Source: Macrocystis pyrifera (taxonomy: Eukaryota > Sar > Phaeophyceae > Laminariales > Laminariaceae). Taken from it: 64,000 nt of DNA. Below the pieces are notes generated by a model, which saw only the letters and a program-made list of their open reading frames with translations, did no database searches and was not told the origin of the DNA. The DNA lies in contig JASSKH010000010.1 in assembly GCA_031763025.1 (NCBI GenBank), positions 5,327,901 to 5,391,900 on the forward strand. Reading direction: 5' to 3'. A program made the position numbers and the translations under genes. How positions within the stretch are numbered: position 1 is the stretch's first letter; each line of letters begins with the position of its first letter. This document shows, one piece after another, positions 56,351-64,000 of the stretch.

Positions 56351-57133
56351 TAATACAATACATATATGCAAGGTTCCCCTTCGGGATTGTGGTTGACTTG
56401 AAAGCCCGGAAGTGTCGCAGGCCGAAAAGGGATAAAAAAAGGGACAACGCAACAACACAGCAGGCGTCCGTTCCTCGTACAGTCCTTATGATATCAGCTA
56501 CCTACTCATATGAGAACGAGAAACCTAAGAAAAAAAAAAAAAAGAAAGGCAAAAAAAAAAGCCTTGAAAGCTACCAGGTGGAGAAGATAAAACATCAATT
56601 GAACTCTTGCAAGCTGAGTAAAGAATAGCCAGACAAGTGACACCGATCAGCCCAAGCGAGTTTATAGCTACTGTTATAGTTGCATACCTGGTACAGCAAG
56701 TAGCAGATACAGACATGCTGGTATATTCTATTTTCAAGTGAATTTTACTGTTGTTGGTCATGTATGTGCCGACATGTGTGTACTAAAATCTACCACTAAA
56801 ACAAAGCGAGGTCATCAGCGAGACCTACCGCCTTATCTGTAAGGTTTTATCAACGGTTATGAAGAGCATGTCCGTTCAACGCTTATCGTAACTCCACCCA
56901 AGGCAGCACGCGCTCGAATGGAGTTCGTAATTTCTACTGGGTACTGGGTATCAGACGTACGCAGTGCTGTGTGTGTGGCTGGCGCATTCCAAGTGAATGC
57001 GCTGCGTAGTCCCCACATTGCACGGACAGTCATTAATAAAACACATTGACTTGACTCAAGCTTCTTCCACGGTATTTACACATAGCATACTACTGTAACA
57101 GCAAGGCATTCCGATGCACAGCAGTAGGCAGTA

Positions 57134-58228
57134 GGGGAGCGCCTGTAATCACAACTCCATGGATTGGTTGTAAAAGAGAACCAACACCCAAACATTCGTG
57201 CAGCGTATTTAAACCCCGGGATTTCACCCCTAACCGTCCCCGCCCACCCAGAACACAAAGACATACGAACCGCAAGACAAACCGAGAGAGAAAGAGACGA
57301 AACTCGAAGTACTGCTGTACCTATCTCGTGATACGGCTTTTGCTGTATAAGGGACAACAGGAGACGATGGAATATGAATGCATCAGCAGCTGTAGAAGCA
57401 AGCAAGCAAGGCACCCAGCCGATCGCACGCGCACACACAACCAATACTACTGCTACTGCTGCTGCTGTACTACTGTAAATAGGCTCGTGGTGCTCCTCGC
57501 TCGCTTAACGCTTATCGTTTATCGCCTATCGTAGCCTTCCCACACAGCAGCATGCACGCAATGGTTCTGTTGTTGCTGCTTCTCGTTTCTTGTTGACACA
57601 ACACTCCGGCCCAACAACAACAACAACACACACAGCAGAAGAAGAAGAAACAGCAGCATCATCCCTATATAATGTACGTACACACCAGTATCATAGCTCT
57701 CTCTACGCCATATACACCACGCTCGGTCCACATCTGGTGGTGGTGGTGGTGGTAAGGCGGTCAGGTGCTGCTGCGGATGGGAAGAGCTTGCACCTACCTC
57801 TGCTGCCGCTGCTGCTGCTGCTGCTGTGCTGCTGCAGCAACTACCATCTGTTGTTGTCGCTTTGACTCTCTCTACACAACAAAGACCAACAAGTAGTAGG
57901 CAAGCCTCAGCAAGTGAATGTGAAAGCGGACGATAACGACAGACAGCAGCAGGTAGGAGTGAATGTGTGTGTGTTGTATCACATCCCATGTGTATTTTTC
58001 GTCTCCTGTTTCGCCATATACAGCAGCACGGCAGTATATCAGCATGAGGAGATAGGTTCAACAGACTAGTAATTCCAAATTTGTCTTTTTCTCGGTTTCT
58101 CTTGCCGTTTGTGGTGGGCGGGGACGGTTAGGGGTGAAATCCCGGGGTTTATATATATACACTACTCGGATGTTTGGGAGTTGGTTCTCTTTTACAACCA
58201 ATCCATGGTTGTGATTAGGCGCTCCCCA
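57134..58228. mobile_element. 1.1-kb element with ~125-bp terminal inverted repeats
   Basis: The left end GGGGAGCGCCTGTAATCACA is the inverse of TGTGATTAGGCGCTCCCC. The arms also share CAATCCATGG, AAGAGAACCAAC and GATTTCACCCCTAACCG. GCAGTA flanks both sides (57128-57133, 58229-58234), a likely 6-bp target duplication. The interior is CTG-rich and shows no transposase, so the element is non-autonomous. Confidence 0.75.
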
Positions 58229-58454
58229 GCAGTAGTTATCCGAAGGTGGTATTCATGTATTGCTGCTGTACCACGGTAAAAAAGTATCATCCATGGGAAT
58301 AATAGACTAGAAAACGGTAAAAAAGTACCATGGGTTTAATATATGTTGGGGCAATTTCAGAACTTCGTAAATTTGGGAAATTCTCCAGTTGGAGCATCTA
58401 CATACCACATTTGATTACTCGTACGTCACAAGTACAAATGAATGTATGTACAAT

Positions 58455-58492
58455 GTGCTGGATGTCGACGGGTAGAAAGAACGGCTTAATCT
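58455..58492 (-). repeat. Family C terminal repeat, partial
   Basis: GCTGGATGTCGACGGGTAGA AAGAACGG, outer part of the family C terminus. Confidence 0.7.
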
Positions 58493-58929
58493 GTAATGTG
58501 AAGAAAACAACAACAATAACAACAACAATAATTGCACGTGGGTGCACAAAAAATGGTTCAGCGTGCCCCACACTTCCATACCTGCAACGCTGAACTAGAC
58601 TATTAATATACACCCAGTATACTCGTACACAGATAATGAAAAGAAAATTACAAAAAAAAAAGTCAGCTGCGAAATCGAAGGCTTCGTCGAAAGGGATGGT
58701 TTGGCAAGCTAGCTGTGCCTAATACTTCCTTCATCGACGGGAAAAAAAAAAATCTGAAGCTTTCCCAAGGCTGTCCAGCTCAAGAATTGAGCGTGTGTGA
58801 ATTTATAGGGGGAGAGGGGTTGCTGTGGATAAATCTGTAATTACGGCCGTGGTCCCTCTCCATCTATAGTGCCGGCTGCTCTGTATAGTGCCTGTGAAAT
58901 CGGTTGTCACAGCTGAAACTATTATCAGT

Positions 58930-59045
58930 GTGGCAGTGCGCGGAGGGATTAGTGCCGGTTGGTTACCGCGATAGTAATGCCGGTGTTGTTGGCTAGCGCA
59001 TACCAGGTGTACTGTATACAGGCACTCTAAACGCAACTGGCACTG
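58930..59045 (+). repeat. AGTGCCGGT-rich dispersed repeat, copy 2
   Basis: TTAGTGCCGGTTGGTTACCG ... GGCTAGCGCATACC, matching 44331-44415 on the other strand. Confidence 0.6.
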
Positions 59046-59440
59046 CTACTTACTGCCGTCCAATCAATCAAGTGCCTCGTCGATCGCGCGACGATCTCAA
59101 TACGGCCTTGGTGAACAGAACAAAGAGGGTTAACATATCCTCGGACACTAACTATTACTAACTGTCACACGATGTCATAGAAGGTGCACGCCGCGCTGAA
59201 GCGACGCGAACGCACGTGAAACCTATAAAAAAACGCCTGTAAAAAAAAAGTCAGCACCCTGGCCGGAGGAATCGTAAGCTACCTGGTACTTGTTACCGTA
59301 TACCCCTTTGTCCGGAAATACAAGTGACGTTTGGAAAAAATATCAATACAACCACGATTCATCCTCAGATTTTGGGACATCTCGGTGTGACAGGACAAAC
59401 CACCCCCGGGGGGACAGCTAAATCCTCAATCGCGTTTTGC

Positions 59441-59538
59441 TTCTTTTTTTTCTAATCACCCGCGGTGGTTTTTCTGTGGCGAGGCGTTATGCTTCTTTTT
59501 TATCTAATCACCCGCGGTGGTTTTTCTGTGGCGAGGTG
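59441..59538. repeat. ~50-bp direct duplication
   Basis: TCTAATCACCCGCGGTGGTT with TTTCTGTGGCGAGG occurs twice. A CGTACCCCGGTGAT motif recurs at 59549 and 60292. Confidence 0.8.
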
Positions 59539-59611
59539 GAATGTAACGTACCCCGGTGATATTGGGCACGTTTTAGTCGATATTTCCTACATTCAGCACC
59601 GAGGGGCGATT

Positions 59612-59872
59612 TTAAGTGGGGCTTAGTAACGTCGGGGGGTGGTCGGAGTACAATGGATAGTATTTGGCATACGTGGCAAAATCGAGCCCGGCCGAAGGGG
59701 GGTTACAATGAGGGCGGGGGGCTGGCGCTGCTGCTGCAGCCGGAGGACTTGGTGCTGTTGCTGCTGCTGCAGCCGGGGGACTTGGTGCTGTTGCTGCTGC
59801 TGCTGCTGCTGCTGGGGGGGGGGGGGGGGGGGGGGGCGCTGCTGCTGATGCCGGGGCTTGAGGGGCGACGAG
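59612..59872 (-). CDS. Doubtful Ala/Pro-rich terminal exon
   Basis: The acceptor TGTTTCCGGCACAG| opens LVAPQAPASAAAP, poly-Pro from a C23 run, poly-Ala from GCA repeats, then CNPPSAGLDFATYAKYYPLY and a stop at 59612. The final 25 residues look coding. The frame depends on the length of the C run (59814-59836). Confidence 0.3.
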   Translation of the reverse strand, partial: LVAPQAPASAAAPPPPPPPPAAAAAAATAPSPPAAAAATAPSPPAAAAAPAPRPHCNPPSAGLDFATYAKYYPLYSDHPPTLLSPT

Positions 59873-59960
59873 CTGTGCCGGAAACACAGACCGCTACTGG
59901 CTGGCGTGGCACGTGTTGCCGTGGCTGGCTTGCCTATTATAATCGCGATGCTGTCGGAAC

Positions 59961-60136
59961 TTGTGGGGTAGGTGCAGCAGCGGTGGTTTGCGGACGAACG
60001 AAGAACGAAGCGATCGTGGTCCCGCTCGAGGCCAGAGACGCGCCAGAGCACCGTGTCGGGGCAGCTGGTTTCTCCGGGGCCACAGGCGCGTTCTGCCCAC
60101 GGAAATAGGCCCCACCCGCACGGAAGAGCTCCTCGC
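59961..60136 (-). CDS. Doubtful exon upstream of the Ala/Pro-rich exon
   Basis: After ATTGAACAG| the frame reads GEELFRAGGAYFRGQNAPVA, PEKPAAPTRCSGASLASSG and ends PTPQ|GTTCCG. An 88-bp intron would join it in phase 0 to 59612-59872. No domain recognised. Confidence 0.27.
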
Positions 60137-60239
60137 CTGTTCAATGTTGTCGTTTTCCATAGTGTGCGCTGCCAAAAAATATCGATACTATAGTAGTACG
60201 TACAGTATTTTTGTGTGCCCCCCCCTGGAGGGTGGTATT

Positions 60240-61100
60240 TTTGTATGTTGATTGAAAGGCGTATCGGCCCGGGAGGGGGGTGACATCTAACGTACCCCGG
60301 TGATAAAATTGCCTTTTGTAATGTAGTTTCTCCCTTTCATCACCGGGGTCGATTTCCTGTGCTTGGGTGGAACGACCTATCTAACAGTCAAGGAGAAGGT
60401 TGGTATCGTACGTCATGGCTGGTACATGGTAGCTCCATCTCAGAATTAAAGGGTAGCTTATATTGTGGGCCAGAGTTCTAGCTCGGAAGGGCGACCCTTC
60501 CGTCAAACCCCAACTCACTTGCTGATTGGATAAGCCAGTCACGTCATTTGCCGAAGGCATGTAGAGTATGCGACATCACTCACTTTTCAACACACACATG
60601 ACTGACGTAAGGCCAGGCTCGACTTACTACGAAACGACAGGGCAATGTGTGTCCTACTCGAATTTCAGTATCGTTCAAAAATACAGCCCGGAATTATCAA
60701 TCCCCAAAAATCTCAATACCTGCGAGTATCGCTTACTACTACAAGTATTATATAGTAGTAACTACTGCTGCTGTGTATTATGTATTAGTCGGGATATTTC
60801 AGAAAAAAAAACGTGCGAAAAAACGGGGAGGCTACACCCCGGACACGTAGACGCGACCCACCTCGTCCTCCACATGCTTCGGTACAATGGAGGCAGATAC
60901 TGTAACTCGCCCTACGGGTAGTCACGCCCTACGGGTAGTCAGAGACCTTCAACTGTCGTGCTCTCCCCTTTTCGGTACAATAGGAGATAGGGGATAGGAG
61001 ATAGGAGTACGAGTAGGAGATAGGGTTAGAAACCAAGCTCGCCGAAGGGGCAGCCAACCACTTTCACTGCGGTGCACCGTCTCTAGGACTGCACAGCAGC
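60240..61100. other. No supported gene
   Basis: A minus-strand stretch SASIVPKHVEDEVGRVYVSG near 60835-60895 looks coding but has no convincing splice pair. Short GGAGATAGG repeats lie at 60985-61022. Confidence 0.4.
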
Positions 61101-61209
61101 TATTACGGGGGACCATATTACATAGGACCTAAGGTACACACAAAAACCTATATACTTCGCTATTGTTACTAACAAGATTTGGTCCTGTTTACTATAGTCT
61201 CTCGTAGTA
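61101..61209. mobile_element. Family A MITE
   Basis: TATTACGGGGGACCATATTA to ACTATAGTCTCTCGTAGTA. Confidence 0.88.
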
Positions 61210-61349
61210 GGAAGGAAGGTGTTTGGCTGCACCTTAGGCGAGATGTCCATGCTACCGACCGAAATATGTCGCCGACGATGCACTGCTGCTGTGTTGGTCG
61301 CGTCTAATTGCCCGGGGTACTCGTACGATACGTACCGGTGCGTGTGTTC

Positions 61350-61443
61350 TTAACCCTTTTAGAACTGCAGTCCCGTTTGGGGGACAAAGCACTCTAATTT
61401 CAAGTAATTTGTCCTCAAAACGGAACTGCGCTACTAAACCATT
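61350..61443. mobile_element. Family B short element starting at TTAA (piggyBac-like MITE)
   Basis: TTAACCCTTTTAGAACTGCA at the left, inverse end CGGAACTGCGCTACTAAA at the right, GGGACAAA/TTTGTCC inside. Second copy of 55861-55957. Confidence 0.65.
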
Positions 61444-62505
61444 TTTTGTACGCGTCGACATTCAGCACAACCAGTGTCCGTGCCGATTCTTCAATCCTAC
61501 AACAGAGAGTTACCAAGCTATGTGGTCATCAAACTACGCCACTACGCCACACAGATAATACATTGCTATGCTGTAAGCAGAGTAGACAATAATGACAATG
61601 TCACATCCTTGATACGACACACACGACATACATATTCTATGAAAGAAATAATGAAAAAAAAAATCCAGACAACGCGATGCCCCCGTCGTTTCGCACGATT
61701 TACTGCTGTGGAATATCCGACTGACGATACACAGCACACCATTGATGCTTGAACCAGCTTGAACGAAGATTTTTTCACTGCTGTGATAGTACCGCAGCAG
61801 TCTTCTTGGAGTCGGAGTCAGAGTTGGAGTCGGAGCCGGGCCCGTACCTACCTACCGGGTATGAAGGCTGTTTGTACATACGTGCAGGTAGTGCTTGAAC
61901 AGCAGTGCCTTCATTCAGGCCACGAAAGGTTAGCTTACCTGTTACCCGCTACACCTGTCAGTAGCAGAACATACCGGCACGCCGCGCGATCAACCCAAGC
62001 GGACTATTAATAGTAGGGAGAACCTGGCTATGCTATTAATGCGACTCGTACCACAAACTGCTGCGGCTACCTGGAGGGCGCTTTGTGCTTCGGTTTGCCT
62101 GCTATTTTCCCTTGGTTCTTTCTTACTCTCACTCTGTTTATAAGTAGAGTTTGTGCTTTTTTTTTTTTTTTTTTTTCTGTTTTTCCTTTTCTCTTTCGAT
62201 TTTTTTCTTCTTTTTTTCTTGTTATTGTTTTTCTTTGTTTTCTTTCGTTTTCTCTCGTTCATAGAACATGTGTGTATGCCGTGCTTGTCATATCCAGTAT
62301 GATGACCTGGCATTACATTGTCTACTACGGCTGTGCTTACTGCATACCTGGTATGCAACAATCTACAACAGTAGTATCTCTGGCTGTGGCGTAGTTTTGT
62401 GACCACAGAACTTGTATCTCTCAATATTAAAAATAGAATTGAAGAATCGGCACGGACACTGGTTGTGCTGGATGTCGACGGGTAGAAAAAACGGTTTAGT
62501 GTCAA
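61436..62505. mobile_element. Possible 1.07-kb family C element
   Basis: The left terminus 61436-61500 (TAAACCATTTTTTGTACGCG ... TTCTTCAATCCTA) and right terminus 62430-62505 (ATTGAAGAATCGGCACGG ... GGTAGAAAAAACGGTTTA) are inverse to each other. TA stands at both ends. The interior has no recognisable transposase. Pairing of these two ends is inferred. Confidence 0.5.
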
Positions 62506-63050
62506 GAATACACACCACCGTGGCGGTGGCGGGGGTGGGCCGTCGCGTGCGTGATGCTTTCGGACATATGGTGCTTCGAACCTGCTTTGAACGGCACCCG
62601 CTCACCATGAGAAAATGGTCGGCAGAGACTGCTGCCTGACGAAACCAATCGTTGATCGGGTGCGATTGACTTAGGTTGAGGGTTGGAAATAGTTATGATT
62701 AGGAGCGAGAGCGCGAAGCGCGAGCCTTTTCAGCTTGGTTTCCCAAATAAGAAAAAAAACTTTGTTCATATACGGATCATACGAGAGTAGGGTGACTTGT
62801 TTCTGTATTAATAGTTTCTTCGCAAGTATGTGAGTGATTCAACATTCTTTCCTGCCACGTTTGTCCACCGCGCTCAACGCACACGGCACCAATGCCAGCC
62901 CCGGCGGGCCCTGTGCACGCACACACACAAACGAAATCGTGTTGGCGCGGTGGTAAGTCGTTCACAGCAGTTGGTCGAGCTAGGTGCGGCAACGTGCGAA
63001 GGCACATGGCTGGACCATGGTTTGAAAAAAAACAGAACCGAAACATATCA

Positions 63051-63159
63051 TATTACGGGGGACCATAGTAAATAGGACCTACGGTACACACAAAAACCTA
63101 TATATTTACCGATTATTGCTAACAACGTTTGGTCATATTTACTATGGTTCCCCGTAATA
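63051..63159. mobile_element. Family A MITE, near consensus
   Basis: TATTACGGGGGACCATAGTA to CTATGGTTCCCCGTAATA, a well preserved copy. Confidence 0.92.
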
Positions 63160-63545
63160 ATGACGTTTTTTTTTATTTTTTGAGTTATACATACCGAACG
63201 AAACTCAATTTTACGAGTACTCGTAGGCAGAAAGTGTCAGTCCATCGCAACGCTCAGGCCGTGTCCCTAAGACATGCTGCTATTAACAGTGGATTGTCAG
63301 GCCCACCCTCCTACTGATGACGCGGCGGAGAAACAGGAGAAACTCTGTTGTAGATGTCGTACAGCAATAGTAGTGGTGGCACCTGCTACGAGAAGCTCCT
63401 CCTGCTATTGGTCAGGTAGGTGCAGATTATTCGAATTTCGAGTTGGGAACCAGGAAACACGCAACAAATCAAGTAAGTGTACAAAGTGTTCAAGGGTCAG
63501 ACCGACAGCCGAGTGTACAGCGACGCTGACCCTGCCCTCGCGTGA

Positions 63546-63765
63546 AACCGTTCTTTCTACTGCTGTACCCGTCGACATCCAGCACAACCAGTGCCCGTGC
63601 CGATTCTTCAATCCTAGAAGAGGTATGAGGATATCACTATTGGTAGTTGCTGTGTAACAGTTGGGTACAGACCGGTCGCACAGAACTTGTACGTATCTCT
63701 TCTAGGATTGAAGAATCGGCACGGACACTGGTTGTGCTGGATGTCGACGGGTAGAAAGAACGGTA
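63546..63765. mobile_element. Family C short element, 220 bp
   Basis: Arms of ~75 bp (63546-63620 and 63694-63765) are almost perfect inverse copies: ACCGTTCTTTCTAC ... GTCGACATCCAGCACAACCA ... TCTTCAATCCTAGAAGA. Spacer about 73 bp. A MITE-like hairpin element. Confidence 0.8.
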
Positions 63766-63831
63766 TAACGTAAAGAACACACACAACCAGCCTCGAGATC
63801 AAATGTTGTCACCACAGACCACAGAGCTTGT

Positions 63832-63905
63832 ATCTATGTCTAGAGGATGAAGAATCGGCACGGAAACTGGGTGTGATGGATGTCAAAGCCTAGAAAGGAC
63901 GGTTT
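63832..63905 (-). repeat. Family C terminal repeat, diverged solo copy
   Basis: GATGAAGAATCGGCACGG ... GGACGGTTT with several changes. Its partner may lie beyond the window. Confidence 0.65.
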
Positions 63906-64000
63906 GCCATGGATCATGGATCCTCGACCCGTCGCTCTACCGAGCGAGGCCCTAACCCTACAGACGCTATCCTGGAAGAAACATTCCTGGAAAATTCTTT

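Noticed and set aside
57519-58061. 180-codon minus-strand frame
   Set aside because: It lies inside the 1.1-kb inverted-repeat element and is made of CTG/CAG and GTT repeat translation, with no recognisable domain.
1-64000. CRISPR array or bacterial operon
   Set aside because: No regular repeat/spacer pattern and no ribosome-binding-site-spaced genes. Splice signals and repeats are eukaryotic.

Overview
This is a gene-poor, repeat-rich stretch of eukaryotic nuclear DNA. No bacterial operons, rRNA genes or CRISPR arrays are visible. Spliced exons with GT/AG borders, extreme homopolymers (G runs up to 57 bases), CTG/CAG tracts and many small inverted-repeat elements dominate. One exon (9946-10260) encodes a signal-peptide-like N-terminus followed by a GTAF motif. 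This resembles the ASAF-type plastid presequences of algae with secondary red plastids. My best guess is therefore a photosynthetic stramenopile, perhaps a brown alga; this is an inference, not an identification.

Layout. (1) 1-9591: mostly repeats, including several ~110-bp inverted-repeat elements (family A), two tRNA-related repeats and two (CCCGA)n arrays. It also holds a small cysteine-rich protein gene (687-920, minus) and a weaker exon near 2.0 kb. (2) 9592-43400: a giant inverted duplication. The left arm (9592-21953) and right arm (27869-43400) are about 98% identical where I compared them by eye, and they flank a 5.9-kb unique spacer. Each arm carries one copy of the same two-exon gene fragment. 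After the duplication the right arm gained, or the left arm lost, a 2.98-kb block with zinc-finger-like exons, a 365-bp block ending in half a tRNA-Ser with CCA, and a 516-bp element. The left arm has more copies of a ~180-bp satellite. (3) 43401-56130: a cluster of the G-run-associated family F, overlapping the best-supported gene of the window. That gene is on the minus strand (56130 to 48497), has at least six exons with matching phases, and encodes a LysM domain followed by a UBA-like domain. Its introns are packed with mobile repeats, and two extra partial copies of a LysM half-exon lie in one intron. (4) 56131-64000: upstream territory of that gene. It holds a 1.1-kb element with long terminal inverted repeats, a doubtful Ala/Pro-rich gene, a TTAA-flanked short element and a family with 60-75-bp terminal inverted repeats.

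The most unusual observations are these. Family F fragments sit between G (or C) runs, and the two arms provide an empty-site/filled-site pair for one of them. The large palindrome is an internal clock that orders insertions, slippage and satellite change. The LysM/UBA-like gene has a triplicated half-exon. Open reading frames in the pyrimidine/purine tracts (18.6-19.8 and 29.4-30.5 kb) and in homopolymers are not genes and are left out.
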